From positions 11,942,173 to 12,006,172 of the forward strand of contig LR990045.1 in the NCBI GenBank assembly GCA_905147135.1: DNA of 64,000 bases, read 5' to 3'. Within the stretch, counting starts at the first letter, position 1. Each line of letters opens with the position of its first letter. This document shows positions 1-10,526 of this stretch, piece after piece. The notes below the pieces were generated by a model that saw only the letters and a list, made by a program, of their open reading frames with translations, was not told the DNA's origin and made no database searches. This DNA is from Blastobasis lacticolella. Its lineage: Eukaryota > Arthropoda > Insecta > Lepidoptera > Blastobasidae. The translations under genes were made by a program, and so were the position numbers.

Positions 1-257
1 TTTGTAAGATAGTCTATTTGTAACTCGTAAAGGGGATAGGTGTCATTACTAAGTCGGTTGGTATAGGTCAGTAGTTGATTACGTAGTGATTGAACTGCGT
101 CCTCTACGTCACTTAGTTCTATATATTGTAAGAATGTGTGGTAATGAGTGGTTAATCTCGTCGGTCCAAGTTTGTAAGGTAGTAGTCCAAGTCCGTCAGC
201 TAGGCTCTCGAGTTTTATCTCTTGAGACCATGTCAGGTGGGCGGTCATCAGTAGCAT
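1..257 (-). CDS. env: Errantivirus env glycoprotein, N-terminal part only
   Basis: An open frame begins at an ATG whose complement ends at 257 and runs off the left edge. It overlaps the end of pol in the +1 frame. The first residues are short and hydrophobic (MLLMTAHLTWS), like a signal peptide. They are followed by a GLGLLPYKLGPTRLT stretch that resembles the N-terminus of gypsy-family Env, a membrane protein related to baculovirus F proteins. In this family env is expressed from a spliced RNA; the splice sites were not identified here. About 85 codons are visible and no stop occurs before the edge. Confidence 0.7.
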   Translation of the reverse strand, partial: MLLMTAHLTWSQEIKLESLADGLGLLPYKLGPTRLTTHYHTFLQYIELSDVEDAVQSLRNQLLTYTNRLSNDTYPLYELQIDYLT

Positions 258-3200
258 CACGGTCCTGTAACAATTGGGCTGACTTAGGAATTCGTTTAAG
301 TCTTGCCTTAGCCACGGGGCCACGTTTCTTTGACGTGTAGATATGGATTGGTAAATCCGCGAGGACATTGTCCTGTGTGTAACGTGGGGCTGTTTTCTGA
401 CGGCTAGCAAATGGGTTCTTTATAAAAACCTGTTGCTGGGGGGTGTATTCTACTTCTGGCTCTCTATTTTTATTAATATTTTTCATTATTGCGGTACGTT
501 TTTCAAGCGATGAGTCATTAATTATCTCATATACCTTTTTCATTTGATCACTGTGATTTTTAGTGTACTGTTGCAATAAGAGTTGAGTAAGGTCAATGTC
601 AAGAGCATCGCGTGGGTCAAAGTGTCCATTCAGCAAGTCAAATGGTCGACAACGCGTAAAACTATGGATAGAACTATTATAGGCTATAAGTGCATAGGGC
701 ATAAGGTTGACTATTGGTTCATCTTTGTTTTCTATTTTTAGAATTCGCAGATGTTCCAGCAAGGTCGAATGAAAGCGTTCGACATTACCATTATCATTAG
801 GTGAGTGGGCCAGGACCCTGTGGTGAATTATTTTATGAAGTCGGGTAAATTCCGCGAATAATTGGTTAGTAAACTCAGTGCCGTTGTCGGTAATGATTGT
901 CATAGGTACACCATGATGGGTACAGTACTGTAGTAATGCCTGTAGGACACTAACAGCGGTGCCGTCTCGTAAATGGTATGCCTGACCGTATTTAGTAAAC
1001 ACGTCTATAAAGGTAACGTATTTTTCTGTCTGTACCGTGAATAAATCCATATGTAAAATTTCAAATGGTTTAGTCGCAGGGGGTACTATGTTAAATTGGG
1101 GTCGAATGGGGTTTCTATCGTATTTAGCCTGTCCGCAAACTATGCATTCGTTAATAAATTTGGTTATTTGGTCTCTCATCTTAGGCCAGTAATATCTTCG
1201 CGATAGGGCTAAGTAGCATTCGTTAATGCCACGATGGTTCGTCTTCCCGTCGTGATGGTGGCGAATAATATCCTGTTGGCGTAGGTACTCTTTGACATTT
1301 TCTAATTCTGTTTTGGCCAATACAAGATTCATTGATGAACTTTTAAATTTATCTTGGATAATAGGGATGATGGAGTACATGCCTAATGGTGGGTTTATTA
1401 AGATAGCGGTTTTGACTTTTGGGTTTACGTATTCTTTTATATATTTCACGACATCCTCTTCCAAGGAAGATTCAGATAGCTGAACAGCAACACGGGTGTG
1501 AGTATCGAATGGCTTCGTTACTACGGGCTTACGTTTTACGTCACTAACGATTGTGAAGCAAATTTGACGATGGAATTTATTAAGTGGTTCGTCTGTGATT
1601 GGGACCTCTAATATAGGATGTTCACGGCTGGTATGTACTGTCTCGGTAGATGATCGGTGCGTTTGGGACTGTGGAGTCTCCGTAGGATTACCTATAAGTG
1701 AGCTGAGCTCCTGTATCTCTTTTATAAGGGAATCGATCTCCTCATTATGGATTTCGATGCGAGATAAGGCGTCGGCGTTGGTATTAGCTTTGCCTTTTTT
1801 ATATATTACAGTGAAATCGTATTCACTTAAACGTAGGCGCCATCTAGTCAGACGTGAGTTTGGCTCTTTCAGACTCATCATCCATTGCAGGGGCTTATGG
1901 TCTGTAAGGATCTTAAACTTGCGGCCGAATAAGTAGGGTCGGAAGTACTTGGTCGCCCAAACTATGGCAAGAAGCTCCTTCTCAATAGTGCTATAGTTCA
2001 TTTCGCTGTCATTTAGAGTGCGAGAAGCATAGCACACAGGCTTGTCGCTTCCTATCGGGCCTTGAGATAATATGGCTCCAATAGCAACGTTAGATGCATC
2101 TGTGGTAACTAGAAATTCCCGAGAAAAGTCAGGATATTGAAGAATAGGGTCGTTAGTGAGAAGGGATTTACACTTCTCAAAACAGTTTACATATTCGGAG
2201 TCTAATGTAATTTTTCGTCCTTTTTTAAGACACGTTGTGAGTGGCTTCGTAATACGAGCGAAATCGGGGATGAACTTTCGGTAGTAACCGAGTAGTCCGA
2301 GAAACTGTTTTATTTCCTTAGGTGTTTTTGGGATGGGGTACCGTTTAATGGCTGAAATCTTGTCAGGGTTTGGTTTTATACCATCCTTACTGATGATATG
2401 TCCGAGGTAAGCTGTTTCAAGCTTAAGGAATTCAGATTTGTCCATTTGGATCTTAAAATTGGACTCGCGGAGGCGCTGGAAGACTCTTTCTAGGTTGGTC
2501 ATGTGTTCCTGAAGGGATGTGCTAAACACTATAATGTCATCGAGATAGACAAGACATATGTCGTTCTGAAGGCCTCGCAAGACATTATCCATGACTCGCT
2601 GGAAGGTTGAGGGCGAGTTTTTGAGACCCATGGGCATACGAAGGAATTCAAAGTGCCCATGTTCGACGTTAAAGGCTGTCTTGGGTATGTCCTGTGAGCT
2701 CATTTCTACTTGGTAGAATCCGCTCGCTAGATCTAAGGTCGTAAAGTACTGGCATTTTCCCAGCTTATCTAGTACATCTGTTATATTAGGGATTGGGTAT
2801 TTGTCGTCTATAGTTTTCTCGTTTAGCTTACGAAAATCTACTACTAGACGCCATTTCTGTTTTCCGGAGGCATCAGCCTTCTTGGGTACGACCCAAATAG
2901 GTGAACTCCAAGCAGAGTTGGATGGTCGGATAATACCCTGATCTAACATCTTGCTAATTTGGTCTCTTACTTCGTTTCTATGTATAAACGGATAACGGTA
3001 GCTTTTGGTGTACACGGGAACCTCGTCGGTTGTTCTGATATTATGTTTAATTTGATTGGTGAAAGTTAGCGGTTCACCTTCTATATAGAAAACATCCGCG
3101 TAGCGAGAGCAAAGCGCTAAAAGATTAGCCTTTTCCTCTTCATTCAAATGGTCTGTACGTAAGCGCGATAACACGTCGCGTTCGCGCGCTGTGGCGTGCT

Positions 3201-3851
3201 CGGTGCGCGCGCACTCAGCATTAAATACGTGGGCATGCGCGGGCCTGTCGAGTGAAAATATGACGTCATTTGGAGTTGGGTTTTCAACTTCCAAATAACC
3301 GCGATTATCAATAACGGTTGTAACACATTCGTGGATTATGCAGTTACAGAATATCTGTTGTTCGACATAAACCTCTCCATCCAGGGCATTAATAGGGACA
3401 CGCATTAATTTTGAGGTACCGGCGGGGACTATGTCCTCGTACAAGTTGACGTTACGCGAGTGATACATGCAGATCGGGTTGGCAGCAGATTTGGTGTTTA
3501 GACATTTATGTTTCAAATCTATCTTAGCCTCCCATTTAGTGAGTAGGTCTAAACCTATTAGACCGTCGAAGTAGTCGTGAAAACGATACACGTACAACTT
3601 TATGTTATCAGTGTCGTTAAATTCTGGGAAACAGGGTAACGTTATGGAATAGTCATTCCTAGTGGTAGCGTGTACATTGGTCACCTCAAAGGGATCGTAA
3701 TTTAGCGGCAAGTTTGAAAAGTAACTGTCTACAGCCTGGGGACTGATAAAAGACTGGTTAGCACCTGTGTCGATGAGAAGTTTAAGAGGTGGATTGTGGA
3801 TTTTTATATACGGTAATTGTCTCTGGGTCTGTAAATTAAGTTCTATTTTAG
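196..3851 (-). CDS. pol: Errantivirus Pol: protease, reverse transcriptase, RNase H, integrase
   Basis: Pol is reached by a -1 shift from gag and has no required start codon. The protease active site DTGA lies at 3771-3760, upstream of the first in-frame Met at 3711. Counting residues from that Met, the RT catalytic motif YLDD is at 389-392. RNase H acidic residues lie in TTDAS (536-540), near E577, in LTDH (about 604) and in NADALS (about 647). The integrase HHCC finger spans about 819-859. The integrase core has D889, D942 and E978, a DD35E spacing. The frame is uninterrupted over more than 1,200 codons and ends in TGA at 198-196, overlapping env. All main catalytic residues are present, so the copy looks coding-competent over this region. 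Confidence 0.95.
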
Positions 3852-5105
3852 CTTTTTTGATGTTGTAGCTAACTGAAAATCCTGCTCCGATTGACTAGAG
3901 CTAGGCCGGGGCCGTCTGTCAGTTGGGAGCTCGTCAGCAGTTTGTCCGTCGTTATAATCTAGGTCATTATATGTCGCGGAGGTGTCGTATTCGAGCGCGG
4001 TGTAGGTACTATCGTCCGCATAATAACCGAACTCGGGCTCATAGTAACCGTCGTAATACGAATCGTCATATCCTACACACTCGTTCATGTTCATTTCGCG
4101 ACTTTTTAGGTAATTAGTTGGCGGGGGGTTACCGGATTTACGCCAGTCATGACCCGTCATCATGGTATGTGGTAGATGTCGCGGGGTGAATGGTTGTACT
4201 CCACTCATAGGACGCGGAGTGGAATTAAGAGGCACGCTGTTCCTAGGTGGTAACCGGAAAATGTTACTTTGCGGGTTATAATTAGGTGGTAAAGCGCGGA
4301 ACATTTGTTGGGTACGCGTGGGCATTCGGTACTGGGGTTGCGGCTGTGGAGGCACAAACCTGAACGGCTGCGGGGCGCCATGGGGCGCACGTTGTCCGGC
4401 GGGCGCCGGCCAGCTAGGCGGCGGTGCTAGGTAATTTTGCTGACGCGGTAGCGCGGGCGCAAAGCTACTGGCATGCATAGGGATAAAGGTCTTATGGCTA
4501 GGCTGAGATTTAGGTAATTCGCTGCGCTGCTGTAAATACATGACATTAAGCTCCTCTTGCACGAATTCGAGGGCTTTCTCGATAGATTCAGGTCGCATGC
4601 ATCTTATACGCGACCCTAGAGGTTCTTTTAACCCTCTGACAAAGGCCTGCATGGTGAGCTTCTTGTAAAGAGCTCGCTTCGCGTCAATTGTGGTATGGAT
4701 GGTCTCGTGCAAAGTCACGTATGTCATTATCGTACTAAACAAAGATTGGCATTGGTCATAAAATTCTTGGGGTGTTCGATTACCTTGGGTGGCTAATGAG
4801 AGGTCATTATATAAGGCCGTTTCGTCACGCTGATCAGAAAAGTTGTTCACTAAGGCAGTTCGGATGCCCAACCAATTTTCAGGTATGCCGTTTGAATTTA
4901 TGATGCAAGCAGCGGAACCAGTGATTTTATTCAGTATCCCTTTTAATAAGCAGAGGTTACTGAGGTCATTGCCGGGCTCTTGTTTCATGTACTTAACAAC
5001 TATTTGGTCACATATGCCTATAAATCTAGTTAGTATATTAGGGTTACCGTCGAAGTCGGGCACGAGGCGTAAAGCCTTGAAAATTGTGTCCGGGTCGACT
5101 GCCAT
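3843..5105 (-). CDS. gag: Errantivirus Gag structural protein
   Basis: This is a 420-codon frame starting with MAVDPDTIF. The N-terminal half is mostly helical and of capsid type. Residues about 205-330 are rich in proline, glutamine and arginine, and the C-terminus is acidic and tyrosine-rich. No CCHC zinc knuckle is visible; errantivirus Gags commonly lack one and use basic/proline-rich segments for RNA binding. The TAG stop is at 3845-3843, nine bases after the pol frameshift site. Position and length fit the family. Confidence 0.85.
   Translation of the reverse strand: MAVDPDTIFKALRLVPDFDGNPNILTRFIGICDQIVVKYMKQEPGNDLSNLCLLKGILNKITGSAACIINSNGIPENWLGIRTALVNNFSDQRDETALYNDLSLATQGNRTPQEFYDQCQSLFSTIMTYVTLHETIHTTIDAKRALYKKLTMQAFVRGLKEPLGSRIRCMRPESIEKALEFVQEELNVMYLQQRSELPKSQPSHKTFIPMHASSFAPALPRQQNYLAPPPSWPAPAGQRAPHGAPQPFRFVPPQPQPQYRMPTRTQQMFRALPPNYNPQSNIFRLPPRNSVPLNSTPRPMSGVQPFTPRHLPHTMMTGHDWRKSGNPPPTNYLKSREMNMNECVGYDDSYYDGYYEPEFGYYADDSTYTALEYDTSATYNDLDYNDGQTADELPTDRRPRPSSSQSEQDFQLATTSKKLK
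3852..3858 (-). promoter_or_regulatory. -1 ribosomal frameshift slippery site A_AAA_AAG
   Basis: Read on the minus strand in the gag frame, the heptamer is A AAA AAG, a classical XXXYYYZ slippery sequence. The gag stop follows two codons later. Slipping one base back enters the open protease/pol frame (GCT AAA ATA...). No downstream pseudoknot was worked out. Confidence 0.8.
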
Positions 5106-5458
5106 CTCTTCGTTGAATAAAAACTCTAAATTTAAATTACTATCAATATATCTACTCCTATCAACTAATTGCCTGCGAGCCTGCCGAGATGCAGGTTCAC
5201 GGGATGAATTTTTCGAAGGGTGAAAAATCTTGGAATGGTAAAATAACTAGGATTAAAGGATGCAACGCAAGAACAGTTCGATTGTACTTACATATGCTGC
5301 ATTTCTGGTTTTCTCTCTTGAATCGAAGTCTAGATTCCTCCTGCCTGGCTGCAGCTGGTTCGTAGGTTTCAGATCTTCGAGATGGGGCTGGAAGGCCACC
5401 CAAGCGGCTTGCGAATCTTGATTTTGTAAGATTTTACGTTCGCAAGTCTACTTGCGAA

Positions 5459-5477
5459 GATCCTACCGACTGCGCCA
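5459..5477 (-). other. Retroviral primer binding site (tRNA-Ser type)
   Basis: The minus strand reads TGGCGCAGTCGGTAGGATC. It begins with TGG (complement of CCA) and matches the tRNA-Ser primer site remembered for 17.6/297/TED elements. It marks the inner edge of the 5' LTR. Confidence 0.75.
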
Positions 5478-5800
5478 GATACGTAGGCTACAGCCGGAGG
5501 GTCGAAAAAAAACCAAAAATGATTTAAACTAATATAATTAATTAAAATAAAATTACAATTAAACTTAACGTAGAAACTAGTTCGAAGTGTGAACATAGAA
5601 TGACTTAATATTAACTGAAATCGTGGTCGGCGACAATGCGATGTCAGCATCACGTGGCCGTCCACGGGTCGGCAAAATGCATCGGCTTGTAATTCCTGCC
5701 GATGAGGTGAGTGCTGCGTCTGCGGTCTTCATAGTGTAGGTGTATGTAATTACCGAAACACAAATATATTGTGTCCACAATAATATTATTGAGTGTCGGT
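5478..5800 (-). repeat. 5' LTR region of the errantivirus (outer edge uncertain)
   Basis: This is the segment directly upstream of the primer binding site in element orientation, where the 5' LTR must lie. The inner edge is fixed by the primer site. The outer edge, near 5770-5810, is a guess because the partner LTR is outside the window and no target duplication is evident. Confidence 0.45.
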
Positions 5801-6526
5801 ATCAGTGTTTACAGAGCTACTTCCTTACTTTTGGCTAGGTAGCAAACATTGTATAATGTCTAATACAAGAGCTTGTTAAACTTCGTTCTAGAGCTAAAGC
5901 CTTAGATCCATTTGTGGACGACTTCAAGCTTATAATGATCCTAGTTTAGTCTTTTGAATTCAATAACGCAACGTCTGTACTTTAAGTATTTCTTGCTAAA
6001 ACAGAAAGGAAGCGGAAAAGCTTTAGGCCGGGCTGAAGTTGAAATTAGTTACACTTTTGTAGTATAAGAGTCGGTAGAGGACTTTTCTCTACGACGCAGC
6101 GACGCACCGTTTAAGAGATATTAGTGCGTTACCCAAAAAACGTCGTAACTTTCAGCGTTTTATGGACATTGCTGAGCCCGCGGCAGCACCCCGGGGTCGA
6201 AAACTTGGATTTTTCATGAGGGCCTCTACCTGCATAACATATTCAAAAATCACTGATACCTGACCTTTTGCAAGGTAAGGCAAGCAAGGTTTCCAAGCCA
6301 ATTTATTGGGCTATAAAGAAATTTTGTCAATTTCACGAATCACGTAACTCGTTCTTGCCTCAGCTTCAAGATACAATACAATGTCGAAAACTTAATTATT
6401 CATAGAGCACCCTGCTATAAGAGATCCTGAAAGACGATACTGTTCCTGGATGACCACATGAATAGTATTGCGTTGATTTTTTTATAATTAACTTGGCACC
6501 AGCTTTCTAATTTGGTCTATTCAGCC
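5801..6526. other. Intergenic DNA, nothing recognised
   Basis: This AT-rich stretch to the right of the LTR region has no long open frame, RNA gene or inverted repeat that I can support. Confidence 0.4.
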
Positions 6527-6900
6527 CGCGGGCTCAAATGACCAATTCACCTGATGGTAAGTGACGATGAAACCGAGAGTGGATGGAACATGCTTGTCCA
6601 GACACAGCCTACTCACTCTGGCCTTTTGGACAATGCGGTTTGTGCGAATAGCCGGTATAACGACGACGTAAGGGTGGAACGTCTGCCCGCATTATGTGCC
6701 CCGAAGGCGGAATAAAATTGTACAGTTCCTTTGCGCACTCCCCGAAATGCAACCGATATACGCCATGCAAAGTAGGCATGCACCGAATGCAAAGTAGGCG
6801 TAGTTTGCCTACGCACCAAACCGCCACAGAAATTCGTCTATTCTTGGGTAAGTGCCCACATATCGCACATTCATCTTCATTCTCTTCTTGATCTCTCACC
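6527..6900 (-). pseudogene. LINE reverse-transcriptase C-terminal remnant (Jockey/CR1 group)
   Basis: The minus strand reads HFGECAKELYNFIP, which matches [14 protein letters not shown] in the copy at 15330-15740. It ends with the common lepidopteran 3' tail carrying the complement of cacctgatggtaagtgacgatg. Only the last part of the protein is present, and it is frameshifted. It is a 5'-truncated LINE insertion. Confidence 0.65.
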
Positions 6901-7237
6901 TCGATTCCAATAAATCACTCGGTGGCTCGGTACGAACGAGGGCAGGCTATGACCGTAAGACGATAACGATTCCATCGTAGGTAGATCAGTGTCGGCGTTT
7001 GATTTATTCTTAAAATGTTACTAAATCGGTGCAAACACAAAGGCAGAAAAATAGGTGCGAGTGAAGCAAAAACGTAACTAATTCTGGGTACGAATTTAAA
7101 GAACTTTGTTCTCATATAATGTAGGAAATGGAACACTCAGGTGCCCACAGGCATAATTCATCGCGTGCCACAAGAGCCCATTTTGCCACCACCTAATTGG
7201 CACGGCATTGTAAGGTTTAGTTAGCTTAGCCAGCCTT

Positions 7238-7490
7238 GGCGTGCGTGAGAGATATCGCGGATAAGATTGAAGAGGCTCTATGCTTGTTTGGTCACGTAAG
7301 TCCCAATCTGCGTAAGCCCCAGTGTTACCCTATCAGAAAGGAGGTCTTACGAAAGGCCTAAGAACTGGTGGATTGACATTGCGCCGGAAGCGACAGCCAA
7401 CGTACCTAGGACGCGAGAATACTGAAGACCAGCCGAAGTGGAAAAGCAGAAAAGCAAAGCCTGGCAGCAGCCAGGATTAACCGCTAGGTT
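7238..7490 (+). pseudogene. RTE-type LINE C-terminal remnant
   Basis: The plus strand has broken coding similar to the end of RTE-clade reverse transcriptases. A LFGHV block is followed by an arginine-rich stretch and a tryptophan-containing tail, as in the family pattern R-x-FGHV...GRP...W. It contains several stops and frameshifts, so it is a dead fragment. Confidence 0.45.
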
Positions 7491-8984
7491 AGGTAGGTTG
7501 ATGATAGGTATGATACACAAAGGGATTTACACGTTATTATAAATAATAATTATCAACACTTAATATAGGTACCTAATTATCTTGATAAGTAGGCAAGTAA
7601 GTCGTTGAATGACTTGGGGAACATGAGCGTGTAAGGTGTAGTAAGGTACTACGCAAGTACCTAGCTACATAAAGCAGCGGGGACTGGTCGGACCAGTTGC
7701 TGCCTCCCTCCGCCTGCCCCGCGGACGCGCGAACAGCTGACAGACCCAACAACAAAGAACATTAACTCAAACTGACGCGATCATTATCCGGCAGTCCCTA
7801 CACACACGCGATTATCGATTGTGGAACTGTTCAGTTAGTCAATAGTTACCAACTCACCCACCAGCTATAGGCACTGAATGTACATTAGTATTTTACCTTT
7901 CAATCGAAACCATCGATGGTGATATGGTTGGTTTTATGACTTGCGTAGGTGCCTCAGTCGGTACGTAAAGTAGGTAGCGATTGAATAAACAATGCTTCTA
8001 TTAAAATCTTAGCAACTAAACCAGCGCGAACAATCGATATGAGGTATATGTATGGTGTATAAAATGTATGTGTGGCAAATAGGTAGGTAGCTATCAATAT
8101 GTCTCGTGTACAGCTATAAACAGCCTATTCTACCATAGATAGAATCAAATAAAGGCAGCCACATCGTAGAAATATACCAACAATATGTTGATCACAACTC
8201 TGTATATAATGAACAACTGTGGCTCAAATATACTCAAACGTTGTACAGTAAACATTGTTGACCATGAAACCGTCCTGTGAAAGGTGAACTCATCTACTGA
8301 ACAAAGGGCATTAGTACTTGCCTTTCTGTTCATCCAATACGCGAAGGGCTTCGAGTCGCGGCACTCCGAATAACAATAGTCTCTAGGAAACTAAAAGTTT
8401 AGTTTTTCGAGTGGATTTATCACGGATTCATTTTCATTAGACGCGATAGTCTTCACTGTGTCGCAGTTTTTTCACTGATCGGTTGCTATGGTGCTGCGAA
8501 CGATCACGACACAATTCAACATCAATATTCAGGGTGATGGGTTACTGAATACTTCGTGCAGTCTTTGTTTACGAGAAACTGCGTTTTAGGCGTTATTTAC
8601 ATCACTTTCTAGGGCCTGCGAACGTAATAATCGTTGCACTGCCTGCGCACTTTATTTTGCGCTTCTGCGTCAACAAAACATTGGGTTTGGTTGGGGACGG
8701 GGGGACGGGGCGCCGTCCGTCTGTGTTCGGGTGGCTCGGCTCGCCGAAGCAGCGTTCGTGCCGCTTTTCTCTCTCGGTCGCTAGCCTAGAAATCAGCTGT
8801 TTTGGTCCCACTCTGGCGTTTGACGTTTTGTCTACTGGGTTGTCAGCTCTCAATAAGAAAATGCTACTATAACTGTGACTGGCGAGGCGCATGAAGAATA
8901 AAATGTTGTTTTCCAATATCGTAATCACGTCGCGTGTAAAGGGCAACTTTATTATGAGCCTTGCAAACATTCTTGTTCGTTTTT
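7491..8984. other. Intergenic DNA without recognised gene
   Basis: Only short chance frames are present. A G/C-rich patch at about 8690-8780 gives overlapping frames on both strands with no recognisable domain. No repeat family was identified. Confidence 0.4.
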
Positions 8985-9215
8985 AACTCCCGACGAAAAG
9001 AGGGGTGTTATAAGTTTGACATATGTATCTGTGGATCTGTCTGTCTGACTGTAGCATCGTAGCTCCCGTACGAACAGATGGACCAATTTCGATGCGGTTT
9101 TCTTTGTTTGAAAGTCAGTTTAGTCGAGGTGGTTGTTCGCTTTGTTTCATTAATATTTCAGAAAATGGTTGACTATAATTATAATTGGTCGGAGGTTTTT
9201 CGACAATTTTCTATT
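8985..9215 (+). repeat. Dispersed lepidopteran repeat (cccgacgaaaagaggggtg family), copy 1
   Basis: It starts near actcccgacgaaaagagggg and contains gatggaccaatttcgatgcg, as in a widespread lepidopteran interspersed repeat. An inverted, diverged copy lies at 29730-29950 in the zinc-finger gene. The class is not resolved. Confidence 0.55.
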
Positions 9216-9334
9216 GGTTAGGTTATTAAACCACGCACAGCGGGCACAGCTCGTAAAGGAAAGGTACAGAGTTCAAACCCCAGTACCACTATAAACCAAT
9301 GACTTTTTTGAGTTGTGTACATTAATTTGAACAC

Positions 9335-9605
9335 TAACCGATGCTCTTATGGAGAGGGAAAACGTGGGGAAAACATAGTGAGTAGGTATCTCTACACATT
9401 TAATCGACTGAATGTGTAACCAACATCCAATCTGGTCAAGTACCCCTATGAACAGTGTTATGGTGATCTGATAGCAGTCGCTCTACTGTTATTAGATGAT
9501 CTAATAAATCTTGGATTATGTTCAAGGCGGTATCCGGGCCTTCGTGTGTGGTGCACAACCGGGATATTGACGCCAAGATGATTATTGTGATCATTTAGTT
9601 CGTTT
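9335..9605 (-). repeat. Dispersed repeat family X (unclassified), copy 1
   Basis: This segment shares blocks with copies at 19736-19790 and 60430-60665. Blocks include gagggaaaac, cgactgaatgtg, and cacaaccgggatattgacgc followed by aagatgatt. Orientation is given relative to the copy at 20050-20215. Confidence 0.5.
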
Positions 9606-10526
9606 TCTGCGTCACTAAACGTGACTGTTATAAGTAATTATATCCGTGAAAACGGAAACGGACTTCTTGTTGCCATTACATGATCATACTCCTGCCGACC
9701 TACTCCACAGTTGGGGTTGACACAGTATCCTTTTTCATTTACACATATCACTCGTCATCTCAGTAGTGTACACACCACGTTCCTTCTACACGCATGACGG
9801 CATTCACACAATCCATCCATCTTTCCCCTAGGTCGGCCATATAATAATTTTTGCCTCTCAATCATCATCATGTCGATAAATGCCGGCTCGGTGTCTAGCG
9901 GTAAACCTGTCAGTCAGGGTCCGCTCTTCTACTAGGAGAGCGCTATTAGATTAACTAAACGCGGTTTCCCACTAGAATATTTAATTAGAAATGTTTAGAC
10001 TTTTTACGTGTGGCGACTACTGTTTGACCCGCAAAACCCTTTAAGGTGCGTAGCCAACTGCATCCCGTTCTGCAATCTGTAGGTCCGTAGTACTTGAAGC
10101 ATTATTCATAGCTACTCATTGCCATAAGTTTCGTCAATCGCCTAAAAAGGCATACTTATTAATCTATTACTAATTATTACTCTTGGTAATTTTTAAAGTT
10201 TGATATGAATCATCTTTTTCTAGTGGAAGAAAAAAGAAATGAAAGAATTGTATCGTGAAATTTCTACCAAAGTGGTAGAAATAACATACCTTTGGTAACT
10301 AAACATATCTTTCTTCCCTTCCCTTTTTTTCCCATTGTTTTAATTTTAAAAAGGGAATTAATCTTCATCACATTGAGCGTGAGATGCGCCATTAAACCTA
10401 TTATTATACATTTCTTGACGTTCAACCAAATAAATGATGATTTGAGCATATAGTACTTATTACATTTATTGACCGTTATTAATTATCACAAATATTATAA
10501 ACAGTTGGTGGATTTCTGCTGTACTC
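9606..10526. other. Intergenic DNA downstream of CSN7
   Basis: This AT-rich sequence lies beyond the CSN7 stop codon and includes its 3' UTR. No other gene or clear repeat was seen. Confidence 0.4.

Larger units (their letters stand above)
1..5800 (-). mobile_element. Errantivirus (gypsy/17.6/TED-like endogenous retrovirus), 3' end outside window
   Basis: The order on the minus strand is LTR region, primer binding site, leader, gag, pol and env start, which is the errantivirus layout. The left window edge cuts env, so the rest of env and the 3' LTR are missing from view. Gag and pol are open throughout and the gag-pol frameshift site is intact, which suggests a fairly recent insertion. The primer site resembles that of the 17.6/297/TED group. 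The outer (right) edge is approximate because the second LTR cannot be compared. Confidence 0.9.

Noticed and set aside
8602..8970. Overlapping frames of 122 and 71 codons on opposite strands
   Set aside because: No domain or signal and no supporting splice sites; likely chance in a GC-rich patch.
9225..9295. Possible tRNA (agttcaaacccc box-B-like)
   Set aside because: No matching acceptor stem or clear box A; probably chance or a decayed SINE head.
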